Shown here: positions 9,267 to 18,162 of the stretch, one piece after another
Numbering within the stretch: the first letter of the stretch is position 1
Layout: the number at the start of each line of letters is the position of its first letter
Assembly: GCF_019397265.1 (NCBI RefSeq)
Contig: NZ_CP068985.1
Coordinates: 7,289,001 to 7,353,000 of the forward strand
DNA from: Nonomuraea coxensis DSM 45129
GTDB lineage: Bacteria; Actinomycetota; Actinomycetes; Streptosporangiales; Streptosporangiaceae
Direction of reading: 5' to 3'
Length of the DNA stretch: 64,000 nucleotides
The notes under the pieces: generated by a model
Told to the model about the DNA's origin: nothing
Seen by the model: the letters and a program-made list of their open reading frames with translations, nothing else
The model's database searches: none
Position numbers and translations under genes: made by a program

Positions 9267-10916
9267 ATGAACGGCGAGGGCCAATGGGGGGTCCCCGGCT
9301 ATACCGAGGTTCGCGAGCTGGGCTCGGGAGCCGCCGGACGGGTCGTGCTGGCCACGCGCGACCACGACGGCGCCGAGGTGGCCATCAAGTACCTCAGTGA
9401 CGAGCTGAGGTCGGACATGGGGTTCGTCGCCCGCTTCCGGCACGAGGCCCGGCTGCTCGGCACGCTGCAGAGCGCGTACCACGCCCGGCTCATCGACTAC
9501 GTCGAGTCCGGCTACGGCGCGGCGATCGTCATGGAGCTGGTCAACGGCGTCTCGCTACGCGAGCTGCTCCGCTCCCAGGGCCCGACCGGCCCCGAGGCGG
9601 CGCTGACCGTGCTGAAGGGCTCGCTCCGCGGCCTCGCCTCGGCGCACGCCATCGGGGTCGTCCACCGCGACTACAAGCCCGAGAACGTCATGGTGCAGGA
9701 GGACGGCACCAGCAAGCTGGTGGACTTCGGCATCGCGGTCCGGGCCGGCGAGGACGCCGGGGCCGCCGGCACGCCGCCTTACATGGCGCCCGAGCAGTGG
9801 TCGGGCGCGCCCGCCGGCCCCGCCACCGACGTGTACGCCGCCACGGTCGTCTTCTTCGAGTGCCTCACCGGCGGCCGGCCCTACCGGGGCACCAACCTGG
9901 TCGCGCTGGCCGCGCAGCACCAGAGCGCGCCGGTCCCGGCCGAGGAGGTGCCGGCCGCGCTGCAGGGCCTCGTCGAGCGCGGTATGGCCAAGGACCCGGC
10001 CGAGCGCCCGCCGTCGGCGGAGGCGTTCCTGACCGAGCTGGAGGCGGTCGCGGCCGGCGCGTACGGCCCCGACTGGGAGGAGCGCGGGCGCCGCCGCCTG
10101 GCCGCGCTCGCCGGCATGCTGATCCTGGTCTTCCCGACCTCGCTGGACGAGCCGGTCGAGACCGGGACCTCGTTCACCGAGAGCCGCTTCCCCGACGCGG
10201 CCGGGCTGCTGCGCAAGGTGCCGGCGAAGATCGCCGTGGCGACGGTCGGCGTCGCCGTGGTGATCGGCGCGGTCGTGTTCGTGCTGTCGTCGTCCGACGA
10301 GGCCAAGCTGTCCGCGGGCTCCACCCCGGTCACCCCGAGCGCGGTCGTCCCCACGACGGAGGAGCCCGTCGAGGAGGACGCGGAGCCCACGGAGGAGAGC
10401 ACGCCCGAGGAGAGCACGCCGCCGGAGACGCCGCCGCCGACCGCCACGGGGAGCCAGGCGCCGCCCACCGCCGCGCCGACGGCGGCCCCGACCAGGACCA
10501 CCGCCAGGCCCCGGCCCACGCGCAGCCCGATCAGGACGCCGTCGAGGACCCGCAAGCCGTCCCCGACGGCGACGGACACCGACGAGCCCGAGCCGACCGG
10601 CAGGGTGGAGGTGCCGGAGAACACCCGGCGCCCGACCTCCGCGGAGCCGACCCGGAGCAGCGCCCCGGCCACCACCCGCCCGCCGACGCGGCCCACCTCG
10701 GAGCAGCCCAGCTCGTCCGAGCCGCCCACGTCGCAGCCTCCGACCGACCCGTCCAGCCCGACGGGCGACACCACGCCGAGCGACGTCCCGCGCATCGACC
10801 GCGCCGAGGCGGCCCCTGGTGCGCTGCTCGCCCTCGGCCTGGTGACGTCCGGCGTCGTGCCGGTCACACTTGCGGTACGGCGCCGCATGGCGGGCCGCCA
10901 CAGAAGGAAGCGCTAG
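9267..10916 (+). CDS. Membrane Ser/Thr protein kinase (second copy)
   Basis: Paralogue of the preceding kinase: Gly loop LGSGAAGRV, Lys41, HRDYKPEN, DFG and APEQ are intact, and the sequence after the kinase domain (GPDWEERGRRRLAALAG) matches its neighbour closely. A transmembrane helix near 317-339 is followed by an acidic Thr/Pro/Ser-rich stalk, but the Ig-like repeats are absent; instead a hydrophobic segment and a basic tail (RRRMAGRHRRKR) end the protein. That end looks like a second membrane helix, so the stalk would form an external loop. The ATG has GGAG upstream. Confidence 0.9.
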   Translation: MNGEGQWGVPGYTEVRELGSGAAGRVVLATRDHDGAEVAIKYLSDELRSDMGFVARFRHEARLLGTLQSAYHARLIDYVESGYGAAIVMELVNGVSLRELLRSQGPTGPEAALTVLKGSLRGLASAHAIGVVHRDYKPENVMVQEDGTSKLVDFGIAVRAGEDAGAAGTPPYMAPEQWSGAPAGPATDVYAATVVFFECLTGGRPYRGTNLVALAAQHQSAPVPAEEVPAALQGLVERGMAKDPAERPPSAEAFLTELEAVAAGAYGPDWEERGRRRLAALAGMLILVFPTSLDEPVETGTSFTESRFPDAAGLLRKVPAKIAVATVGVAVVIGAVVFVLSSSDEAKLSAGSTPVTPSAVVPTTEEPVEEDAEPTEESTPEESTPPETPPPTATGSQAPPTAAPTAAPTRTTARPRPTRSPIRTPSRTRKPSPTATDTDEPEPTGRVEVPENTRRPTSAEPTRSSAPATTRPPTRPTSEQPSSSEPPTSQPPTDPSSPTGDTTPSDVPRIDRAEAAPGALLALGLVTSGVVPVTLAVRRRMAGRHRRKR

Positions 10917-10938
10917 ACGCGCCGGGGGGCGAACGGCG

Positions 10939-12342
10939 ATGAACAACCCTGAGCACGGTATCGCCGGTTTCCGGCTCACCGAGCACACGTGGATGACGGA
11001 GCTGGGCAACTGGATCGACGCCATCTCGCCGGACGGCCGCAGGGCCGGCGCGCTGCTGTTCGACGCCCGGCTCATCGGGCTGCCCGGCGTGCGCGAGCGG
11101 GTGGTGGCGGCCGTCCTGACCGACCAGCGGCTGGTGCTGGGCGGGCTGACCGGGCTCATCCCGGTCGCCGACGTGGTGGCGGCCGGCGACCAGGTGTGGC
11201 TGCTCACCGGCCAGGCGGTCAGCCCGACGCTGGCCGACCTGCTCACCACCGCGCCGATCGAACCGGCCGGCGCCGCCTCGGCCCTGGTGGAGACCGCGCA
11301 GACGCTGCTCGCGCTGCACGCGGCCGGAGTCACGCACGGCTCGGTGCACCCCGGAACGGTGGTCGTCACGTCCGAGGGCGCGGCGCTGCTGTCGGAGCGG
11401 GGCCTGTCCGACGCCATCCGCGGCCTGGTCTCCCCGCCGGAGCGGGACGCGGCCGGATGGGCGGCGCTGGCGCGCGGCCTCGCCGCGTCGTTCGTGGCGT
11501 GGGCGCCGCAGGCGGCGCAGCTCTTCGAACGGGCCGCGGGCCTGGCCGGGACGCTGGGTCTCGCGGCCGCGCGCGGCGCGCTGCTCGCCGAGCAGGCGTC
11601 GCTGCCCGGCGGGACGATCGGCAGGGAGGGGCTGGCGGAGGCGGCGCGGGGCCGCTCGGCTTTCGCGCAACCGGCCGCGCACGCCGCGGCGGCGGCTCTC
11701 CCCGCGCTGCCGAGGGACGAGGGCGACATCGTGACGCTGCTCGCCCCTGGCCGCGTGGCGCCGGGGCATTCCGGGCCCGTGCCGCCGGGGCCCGTGCAGT
11801 TCGGGCCCGGTGTGGGCACGCGGGAGCAGCGGCCGGAGACGACGGCCGAGCAGATCTGGCGGTCCGGCCGGCCGGAGGCCGACACCGTGCAGCGCGCGGG
11901 CGGACGCCGCGCGGGCGGACGCCCGGTCAAGGCGGCCCGGTCCCGGCGGTGGCGGACGATGGGCTCCACGGCGCTCTTCGCAGTGATCATGGTGGGGGCG
12001 ATCCTGGCCTGGTTCAGGCTGAGCGACGCGCCTGAGCTCGCGATCGGGTCCGTGGACGTGAAGGCGGCCAGGAAGTCGTACGGATGCGGCGCCACTGCGC
12101 TGGTCACCGGCACGGTCGTGACCAACGGCGGGTCCGGCGTGATCGCCTTCGAGTGGCACAAGAGCCTGGACAAGGAGGTCGTCAAGGGCACCCTGCAGAC
12201 GCGGTCGGACCAGACGTCGTACCAGTTGCCGCTGCGCTGGCGGCTGACCGGCAGGACCTCGGTCAAGGCCACCGCCACGCTGCTCATCGTGAGCCCCGAG
12301 CCGCGGCGCACGGACAAGGTCAGCTTCACGTACAAGTGCTGA
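10939..12342 (+). CDS. Membrane pseudokinase-like protein with Ig-like ectodomain
   Basis: The ATG at 10939 begins a 467-residue protein. Residues 115-165 resemble a kinase C-lobe, but the catalytic loop is HGSVHPGT (133-140) in place of HRDxKPxN and the DFG position reads LLSERGLS, so it cannot be an active kinase. A Pro/Gly-rich linker and a basic stretch (KAARSRRWR) lead to one membrane helix (STALFAVIMVGAILAWF), then about 105 external residues with two or three cysteines. Its TSYQLPLRWRLTGRTSVKATA resembles the repeats of the first kinase in this cluster. I infer a scaffold or co-receptor. Confidence 0.75.
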   Translation: MNNPEHGIAGFRLTEHTWMTELGNWIDAISPDGRRAGALLFDARLIGLPGVRERVVAAVLTDQRLVLGGLTGLIPVADVVAAGDQVWLLTGQAVSPTLADLLTTAPIEPAGAASALVETAQTLLALHAAGVTHGSVHPGTVVVTSEGAALLSERGLSDAIRGLVSPPERDAAGWAALARGLAASFVAWAPQAAQLFERAAGLAGTLGLAAARGALLAEQASLPGGTIGREGLAEAARGRSAFAQPAAHAAAAALPALPRDEGDIVTLLAPGRVAPGHSGPVPPGPVQFGPGVGTREQRPETTAEQIWRSGRPEADTVQRAGGRRAGGRPVKAARSRRWRTMGSTALFAVIMVGAILAWFRLSDAPELAIGSVDVKAARKSYGCGATALVTGTVVTNGGSGVIAFEWHKSLDKEVVKGTLQTRSDQTSYQLPLRWRLTGRTSVKATATLLIVSPEPRRTDKVSFTYKC

Positions 12343-12392
12343 TGCCCGCCCGGCCATGCATACCGAAGCGGTTTCTTACTAATCTGGCCAAC

Positions 12393-13472
12393 ATGACCAC
12401 CCAGACCCCCGCGGGCTGGTATCCGGACCCCTATGGCGAGCCCAAGCTCCGCTGGTGGGACGGCAGCCAGTGGACCGACGCCACCCACGTCCAGGAGCAG
12501 GGGCCCGCACCGCAGTCCCAGCCCCACCCCCAGCAGCAGCAGCCGGCCTCCGGCCCGCAGCGGCAGGCGCGGCCGGACTGGTCGGCGACCCCGGCGAACC
12601 CGACCGCGCAGTACGGCGGGCCGACCTACGGGCAGTCCGCCTACGGCCAGCCGGCGCCCACGCAGCCGCACTGGGCCCCCGACGGCCCCGGCGGATACGG
12701 CCGGCCGCCCAAGCAGGGCAACCCGATGCCGTGGGTGTTCGGCGGCCTGGCGGCGCTCGTGGTGGTCGCGCTGCTCGTCGCGGGCGGGATCTTCCTCGTC
12801 AACCGCGGCGACACGGGCGCGCTGCCCACCCCGCGCGACACCTACGTGCCGCCGGAGCGGCCGACCGGGGAGCCGCCCTCCGAGCCGCCGTCGCGGCAGC
12901 CGTCGCCCGGTCAGAGCTCCGCGCCGCCGCAGCCCGCCGACGGCCGGATCGCCGACACCCAGGCCGGGATCTCGTACGAGGTGCCCGAGGGCTGGTCGGT
13001 GCCGCCGCAGATCAACCCGGACAACCCGCCGCCCACCCTCCAGCTCTGGTCGTCCAGCGTCGAGAAGTCCTCGCAGGAGAACTACGACGGCAAGGGCGGC
13101 AACTGGGTCGGCAACGTCAACACGGGCGTGCTCAACGAGCTCTACCCTTACACCGGCACCTCCGGGCTCCGCGGCACCGCGCAGGCCGTCTTCATGGACT
13201 TCGCCCAGTTCTACTCGGTCGCGCACGAGACCAAGATCGTGTCGGACAAGGCGTTCAAGATCGGTGACCGCGAGGGCTGGCTGCTGCAGTTCGAGCTGGA
13301 CTTCACGAAGGCGGCGAAGGAGAACGGCTACAAGTGGAAGAAGGAGTCCGGGGCCATCGTGCTCATGGACCGCGGCGCGAACGAGCGGCCGGCCCTCCTC
13401 TACGTCTCCGTGCCGGACAATCTCGGCACCGACGTGGTCGGCAAGGTCGTCGGCTCGCTCAAGCCCGCGTGA
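12393..13472 (+). CDS. DUF2510 membrane protein with extracellular domain
   Basis: Residues 5-40 are a DUF2510 module (AGWYPDPYGEPKLRWWDGSQWT), a short motif found at the cytoplasmic end of many actinobacterial membrane proteins. A Gln/Pro/Tyr-rich linker follows, then a transmembrane helix at 113-136, a Pro/Ser stalk and an external domain of about 170 residues (GISYEVPEGWSVP onward) with no recognised function. Start chosen at the ATG that begins DUF2510. It lies 50 bp after the pseudokinase gene and may be a substrate or partner of the kinases. Confidence 0.8.
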   Translation: MTTQTPAGWYPDPYGEPKLRWWDGSQWTDATHVQEQGPAPQSQPHPQQQQPASGPQRQARPDWSATPANPTAQYGGPTYGQSAYGQPAPTQPHWAPDGPGGYGRPPKQGNPMPWVFGGLAALVVVALLVAGGIFLVNRGDTGALPTPRDTYVPPERPTGEPPSEPPSRQPSPGQSSAPPQPADGRIADTQAGISYEVPEGWSVPPQINPDNPPPTLQLWSSSVEKSSQENYDGKGGNWVGNVNTGVLNELYPYTGTSGLRGTAQAVFMDFAQFYSVAHETKIVSDKAFKIGDREGWLLQFELDFTKAAKENGYKWKKESGAIVLMDRGANERPALLYVSVPDNLGTDVVGKVVGSLKPA

Positions 13473-13541
13473 CCCGTGGCACTAGGCTGGTGGGGGTAAC
13501 AAGCGGGCGGATCGCTCCGAGCCGCTGGGCGAGGAGATCGT

Positions 13542-14135
13542 ATGAGTGACTTGCTGGTCTGGATCGACTGCGAGATGACCGGGCTCGACCTAGGGCGCGA
13601 CGCTCTGATCGAGGTGGCCTGCGTCATCACCGACAGCGAGCTCAACCAGCTCGACCAAGGCGTCGACGTGATCATCAAGCCGCCGCCCGAGTCGCTGGAG
13701 CAGATGTCTCAGGTGGTGCGCGAGATGCACACCGCCTCCGCACTGCTGCCCGAACTGGCGGGCGGGATGACGCTGGCCGAGGCGGAGTCGCTCGTGCTCG
13801 ACTACATCCGCCACCACGTGCCGGAGCCGAAGAAGGCGCCGCTGTGCGGCAACTCCATCGGCACCGACCGCACGTTCCTGGCCCGCGACATGCCCGGGGT
13901 GGACGGTTATCTCCACTATCGGATGATCGACGTCTCGTCGATCAAGGAGCTGGCCCGCCGCTGGTATCCCCGGGTCTACTTCGCGGCGCCGGAGAAGCAG
14001 GGCGGGCATCGCGCGCTGGCCGACATCACCGAGAGCATCAGGGAGTTGCGCTACTACCGTGCGGCGATCTTCGTGGAGCAGCCGGGGCCCGACTCGGTGA
14101 CCGCGCGATCACTCGCGGAGCGCGTCAGCAAGTAA
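13542..14135 (+). CDS. orn: Oligoribonuclease
   Basis: A 197-residue DEDDh exonuclease. LVWIDCEMTGLD supplies the first Asp and Glu, the second acidic motif lies in CGNSIGTDRTFLARDMP, and HRALADITES carries the last His and Asp. Orn degrades 2-5-nt RNA fragments (nanoRNA, pGpG) in the cytoplasm and is nearly always single-copy in actinobacteria. Length and motifs match the family closely. The gene sits just before tRNA-His, a common actinobacterial order. Confidence 0.97.
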   Translation: MSDLLVWIDCEMTGLDLGRDALIEVACVITDSELNQLDQGVDVIIKPPPESLEQMSQVVREMHTASALLPELAGGMTLAEAESLVLDYIRHHVPEPKKAPLCGNSIGTDRTFLARDMPGVDGYLHYRMIDVSSIKELARRWYPRVYFAAPEKQGGHRALADITESIRELRYYRAAIFVEQPGPDSVTARSLAERVSK

Positions 14136-14222
14136 GCCGGGCGTGTCAGCGGATAAGGAGTGGCGTAAAGACTCCCGAACCCCGCTACACTTTTCCTGTG
14201 CCGCCCTCACGAGGGCGGCCGT

Positions 14223-14299
14223 GGTGGGTGTAGCTCAGTTGGCAGAGCACCAGGTTGTGGTCCTGGGTGTCGAGGGTTCAAGTCCCTTCACTCACCCCA
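14223..14299 (+). tRNA. tRNA-His (GTG)
   Basis: A cloverleaf can be drawn: acceptor GTGGGTG pairing with CACTCAC, D arm AGCTCAGTTGGCAGAGC, anticodon stem-loop CCAGGTTGTGGTCCTGG with anticodon GTG, and T arm GAGGG-TTCAAGT-CCCTT. The base at 14223 is the G(-1) typical of tRNA-His, opposite C73, and CCA is encoded. Confidence 0.95.
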
Positions 14300-14306
14300 A
14301 GCGTGC

Positions 14307-14345
14307 GACGGCCGGTCCTGATGGACCGGCCGTCGTCGTTTTTCT
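14307..14345 (+). terminator. Intrinsic terminator of tRNA-His
   Basis: A perfect 12-bp stem (GACGGCCGGTCC, loop TGAT) is followed at once by GTCGTTTTT, a textbook Rho-independent terminator 8 bases after the tRNA. Confidence 0.9.
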
Positions 14346-14458
14346 CCCGACAATCGCAACCAAATCACGACAATGCGGGTTATGCTCGCTGTCTACCGCT
14401 AACGCCGGAAGCGCGGGGGCCTCGGCGATCTGACCGTCTTCGCGCCCCCGGAGGCCGG

Positions 14459-14683
14459 ATGAGAGTCGACGACGCAGCGTTCGAGAGCGTGTTCATGTCC
14501 CTGAGCAAGCGCGAGATCGAGGTCATGGATCTCATCGCCGACGGGGAGTCCAACGGCCAGATCGCGCAGCGCCTGTTCCTCAGTGAGAAGACCGTCAAGA
14601 ACCACGTGAACCGGATCTACGCCAAGCTCGGCGTGGACAGCCGGGTCACCGCCATCGGCCTCTGGAGGTCACGCCACCGATAG
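14459..14683 (+). CDS. Stand-alone LuxR-type DNA-binding protein
   Basis: A 74-residue protein that is almost nothing but a LuxR/GerE helix-turn-helix: LSKREIEVMDLIADGESNGQIAQRL and LSEKTVKNHVNRIYAKLGV, with 13 residues before it and a short tail. There is no receiver or ligand domain. The ATG has GGAG at good spacing, and a terminator isolates it from the tRNA upstream, so it has its own promoter. Single-domain LuxR proteins of this size occur in actinomycetes; targets are unknown. Confidence 0.85.
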   Translation: MRVDDAAFESVFMSLSKREIEVMDLIADGESNGQIAQRLFLSEKTVKNHVNRIYAKLGVDSRVTAIGLWRSRHR

Positions 14684-14731
14684 CCGCCCACCGGCCGGGG
14701 GCACCACCGGCCGGGGCGACGCGGGCGGTCC

Positions 14732-15397
14732 TCAGGCCCCCGTGTCGATGCGGCGGCCGGTCACGCGGGCGGGAACGATCTTGAGGTATTGCCCGCGGTC
14801 GCCGCCCGCCCACGGCTCGACGCCCGTGGACGCGGCCGCCGCCCGCTCCTCCTCGTCCGTCACGTGGTGCAGCGAGCCCCGCACGAGGACGCTCCAGCCG
14901 CTCCGCGTCCCCTCCTCGATCCGGTCGACCTCGAAGGCCACGAGGTACTCGACGTTCGCCACGCCGGTGCGCAGGTCCTCGTCGGTGGCCCCGCCGATCG
15001 TGGTGCGGAAGACGATCGCGCCGTCCAGCAGCCGGAAGTTGACCGGCAGGACGGTGAGCCCGTAGCGGCCCTCGAACGCGATGCGGCCCACCCCGCCGGG
15101 CTCCAGGAGGCGCAGGCTCTCCTTCTCGTCCAGCGCCACCAGCTCGGGGCGCGTGGCGGCCGGCCCCGCGCCCGCGGACGGCTCGGCGAACAGCTCCTCC
15201 ACGGTCGTCTCCAGGGCTCCGGCCAGCCGGGCGAGCGCCTCGCGCAGCGGCAGCCCGGCCCGTCCTTCGAGGTAGGCGACGTAGCCGGCCTCGACCTTCG
15301 CGCGTTCGGCCAGCTCCTCACGGGTGAGGCCGAGCGCTTCCCGCCGCTCGGCGATGCGGTGGCCGAGGCGCTCGATGGTGGTCACGTGCTGCGACAT
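14732..15397 (-). CDS. XRE-type HTH fused to a PNPOx-like flavin domain
   Basis: Residues 10-65 form an XRE helix-turn-helix (IAERREALGLTREELAERAKV, then AGYVAYLEGRAG). Residues 85-215 form a pyridoxamine-oxidase-like split barrel (GRIAFEGRYGLTVLPVNFRLLDG, LVAFEVDRIEEGTRSGWSVLVRG). The ATG follows GGAGGAGATC. Such fusions are frequent in actinobacteria and are thought to couple flavin, F420 or redox state to transcription; no target is known here. It is divergent from the NADH dehydrogenase gene, a plausible target on position alone. Confidence 0.85.
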   Translation of the reverse strand: MSQHVTTIERLGHRIAERREALGLTREELAERAKVEAGYVAYLEGRAGLPLREALARLAGALETTVEELFAEPSAGAGPAATRPELVALDEKESLRLLEPGGVGRIAFEGRYGLTVLPVNFRLLDGAIVFRTTIGGATDEDLRTGVANVEYLVAFEVDRIEEGTRSGWSVLVRGSLHHVTDEEERAAAASTGVEPWAGGDRGQYLKIVPARVTGRRIDTGA

Positions 15398-15537
15398 CAG
15401 TGATCTCCTCCCAGGGATCACCGTAGCCCCATTTCCCGGCGCACAGGGAAAGGGGGCCCTTTCTTCTCGTCGTGGTTTAACCGACGCTGACGGAGTCATA
15501 GGACTCCATGGCGCCGCCGAGGGGGAGGAATCCGGTC

Positions 15538-16758
15538 ATGGTGCGGAGAACGCGGGTGGTGGTGGTGGGAGCCGGTTTCGCCGGCCTCGCGGCCACGCGG
15601 GAGCTGGCCAGGGGCGGCGCGCTCGTCACGGTGGTGGACCGCAACCCGTACTCCACCTTCCAGCCACTGCTCTACCAGGTGGCCACGGCCGGCATGGGCA
15701 CCGCGGACGTGTCGTACCCGATCAGGACCTTCGCCGCGAGGTGGCCCAACGTGCGGGCCCGCCGGGCCGCGCTCAGCAAGGTGCTGCCGAACGAGCGGCG
15801 GGTGGAGTTGGAGGACGGCACCTCCCTGGAGTACGACTACCTCGTGCTGTCCACCGGCGTGACCACGAACTGGCTCGGCGTGCCGGGCGCCAGGGAGAAC
15901 GCGCTGCCCATCTACTCGCTGAGCGACGCGGCCACCCTGCGGCGGCGGCTCCAGCACTACCTGGAGGACACGGCGGCCGGGCGGCGCGAGAGCACCGACG
16001 TCGTGGTGGTGGGCGCGGGCGCGACCGGCGTCGAGGTGGCGGGCACGCTGGCCGAGCTGCGCCGCCGTACGCTGCCGCTGACGCATCCGGAGGTCCGGCC
16101 CGACCAGACGAGCGTGACGCTGGTGGAGCGCTTCGACTACGTGCTGGCCCCGTACAAACCGCGGCTGCGCCAGGCGGCCGAGAACGCGCTGCGCAGGCGC
16201 GGCGTGCGGATGCGCCTGGGCTCGACGGTGGCCTCGGTCGAGCCGGACGCGGTGGTGCTGAAGGACGGCACCCGGCTGCCGAGCGACGTGACCGTGTGGG
16301 CGCTCGGTGTCACCGCGCCCGACCAGGTCGCCGACTGGGGGCTGCGGCAGGGCAAGGGCGGGCGGATCACGCTCACCGAGGCGCTGAACGTGCCGGACCA
16401 TCCGGAGATCTTCGTGGCCGGCGACCTGGCCGCGCCGCCGAAGCCGCTCCCCCAGCTCGCCCAGCCGGCGCGGCAGATGGGCAGGCACGTGGGGCGGCAG
16501 ATCCTCGCCGCGGCCAAGGGCGAGCCGCTGCGGCCGTTCCGCTACAGCGATCCCGGCATCATGGCGACGGTGGGCAAGGCGGAGGCGGTGCTGGAGCGGC
16601 CCAGCGGGCTCACCGTGCGCGGGTTCCCCGCCTGGCTGATCTGGATCTTCATCCACATCGCGTACCTGCTGGGCGGGCGCAACCGGGTGAGCGTGCTGAT
16701 CAACTTCTTCTGGCGCTATCTCGGGCCGCGCCGCACCGCCACCAGCGTCACCCAGTGA
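15538..16758 (+). CDS. ndh: Type II NADH dehydrogenase-like FAD oxidoreductase
   Basis: A 406-residue member of the NDH-2/pyridine nucleotide-disulfide family. An N-terminal Rossmann motif VVVVGAGFAGLAA binds FAD, a second VVVVGAGATGVEVAG near residue 165 binds NADH, and FVAGDLAAPP is the late FAD motif. The C-terminal hydrophobic helix (FPAWLIWIFIHIAYLLGGRN) fits membrane attachment. The chosen ATG has GGGGAGG nine bases upstream; an ATG 30 bases earlier lacks one. It would pass electrons from NADH to menaquinone without proton pumping. The 3' end overlaps lat convergently by 11 bp. Confidence 0.88.
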   Translation: MVRRTRVVVVGAGFAGLAATRELARGGALVTVVDRNPYSTFQPLLYQVATAGMGTADVSYPIRTFAARWPNVRARRAALSKVLPNERRVELEDGTSLEYDYLVLSTGVTTNWLGVPGARENALPIYSLSDAATLRRRLQHYLEDTAAGRRESTDVVVVGAGATGVEVAGTLAELRRRTLPLTHPEVRPDQTSVTLVERFDYVLAPYKPRLRQAAENALRRRGVRMRLGSTVASVEPDAVVLKDGTRLPSDVTVWALGVTAPDQVADWGLRQGKGGRITLTEALNVPDHPEIFVAGDLAAPPKPLPQLAQPARQMGRHVGRQILAAAKGEPLRPFRYSDPGIMATVGKAEAVLERPSGLTVRGFPAWLIWIFIHIAYLLGGRNRVSVLINFFWRYLGPRRTATSVTQ

Positions 16759-18040
16759 CCGGGGTCTTCCCGTCGAGCGCGTCCGACAGGGCGCGCAGCC
16801 CGTGGTCGAGGTCGGTCTCCGGGATGTTGAGCGCCGGGCGCAGGCGCACCGAGCGGGGGCCGCAGGCCAGGACGAGCACGCCGTGCTCCTCCCTGAGCCT
16901 CGCCACCAGGGCGTCCCTGGCGGCCCTGGAGGGCAGGTCGAAGGCGGCCATCAGGCCGCGCCCGCGGACGCAGGAGACGGTCTCCGGGTGCTCGGCCTCC
17001 AGCTTGACGAGGCGTTCGAGCAGCACGGTGCCGAGCGTGGCGGCGCGCTTGATCAGGCCGTCCCGCTCGATGATCTCCAGGATGCCGCGGCTGCGGACCA
17101 TGTCCACCAGCCCGCCGCCCCACGTCGAGTTGATCCGGCCGCTCACCTGGAACACGTTGTCGGGCACCAGGTCCACCCTGCGGCCGGCCATGATGCCGCC
17201 GACCTGGACCTTCTTGGCGAACGCCACGACGTCGGGCTCCAGCCCGAGCTGCTGGTAGGCCCACGGCGTGCCGGTGGTGCCGCCGCCGGTCTGGACCTCG
17301 TCCAGGACGAAGAGGGCGTCGTACTCGTGGCACAGGCGCTGCATGGCCTGGAGGAAGCGGGGCGTCATGTGGTTGTCGCCGCCCTCGCCCTGGATGGGCT
17401 CGGCGATGAAGCAGGCGATGTCGTGCGGATGCCGTTCGAACGCCGCCCTGGCCTGGGCCAGGGCGCGCTCCTCGGCCGCCTCGACGTCGCCGAGGTGGGT
17501 GGCGGGCACCTCGATGCGCGGCCAGTCGAACACGGGGAAGCGGTCGATCTTGCCCGGCTCGGTGTTGGTCAGGCTCATGGTGTAGCCGCTGCGGCCGTGG
17601 AAGGCCCGCGTCAGGTGCATGACCTTGGTGCCGAGGTCGCGGGAGCGGCCGGCGGCCTCGTTGCGGCGGCTCTTCCAGTCGAAGGCGGTCTTGAGCGCGT
17701 TCTCGACGGCCAGGGCGCCGCCCTCGACGAAGAACAGGTGCGGCAGGGCGGGGTCGCCGAGCACGCGGACGAAGGTCTCGACGAAGTCCGCCAGGTGCTC
17801 GGTGTACATGTCGGGATTGGCCGGCTTGTTGCGCGCGACCTGGCCGAGCAACTGGACGAAGCCGGGGTCGAAGGGCGGGTTCACGCCCAGCGGGGCGGAG
17901 GCGAAGAAGGTGTAGAAGTCCAGGTAGCGGCGGCCGTCGCGGGCGTCGACGAGCCAGGATCCGCGGCTCAGCTCAAGGTCGAGCACGAGGCGGTAGCCGT
18001 CGACGAGCAGGTGGCGGGCAAGGCGGGTGTGTACGTCCAT
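16748..18040 (-). CDS. lat: L-lysine 6-transaminase
   Basis: A class III PLP aminotransferase of 430 residues that closely follows actinobacterial Lat (the Mycobacterium Rv3290c type): FYTFFASAPLGVNPP, PDMYTEHLADFVETF, the cofactor motif FVLDEVQTGGGTTG and the Schiff-base lysine in VVAFAKKVQVGGIMAG. It moves the epsilon-amino group of lysine to 2-oxoglutarate, giving piperideine-6-carboxylate. Where this starts beta-lactam synthesis it has partner genes; none is here, so lysine catabolism or stationary-phase stress is more likely. The ATG follows GGAGG. Confidence 0.92.
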   Translation of the reverse strand: MDVHTRLARHLLVDGYRLVLDLELSRGSWLVDARDGRRYLDFYTFFASAPLGVNPPFDPGFVQLLGQVARNKPANPDMYTEHLADFVETFVRVLGDPALPHLFFVEGGALAVENALKTAFDWKSRRNEAAGRSRDLGTKVMHLTRAFHGRSGYTMSLTNTEPGKIDRFPVFDWPRIEVPATHLGDVEAAEERALAQARAAFERHPHDIACFIAEPIQGEGGDNHMTPRFLQAMQRLCHEYDALFVLDEVQTGGGTTGTPWAYQQLGLEPDVVAFAKKVQVGGIMAGRRVDLVPDNVFQVSGRINSTWGGGLVDMVRSRGILEIIERDGLIKRAATLGTVLLERLVKLEAEHPETVSCVRGRGLMAAFDLPSRAARDALVARLREEHGVLVLACGPRSVRLRPALNIPETDLDHGLRALSDALDGKTPVTG

Positions 18041-18098
18041 GTCGCCTCCACTGTGGGCGGACAGGTCGCACGCTTCTCCGGTGAAGCGCCGACCCATA

Positions 18099-18111
18099 CG
18101 TAAAAATTACG
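18099..18111. promoter_or_regulatory. AT-rich inverted repeat upstream of lat
   Basis: CGTAA-AAA-TTACG stands out in very GC-rich DNA about 60 bp before the lat start. In mycobacteria lat is controlled by an Lrp-type protein; no such gene is present here, so the binding factor is unknown. Confidence 0.35.
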
Positions 18112-18162
18112 GTACATCTACCCATCAAGTGAAGTTCTTCAACGGCCGCCGTGAGTCGTCCT

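Noticed and set aside
9555..13226. A 1223-codon open frame on the minus strand across the kinase cluster
   Set aside because: It is antisense to four genes with clear domains; its composition (Arg/Gly/Pro/Val-rich, no motifs) is what high-GC third positions produce by chance.
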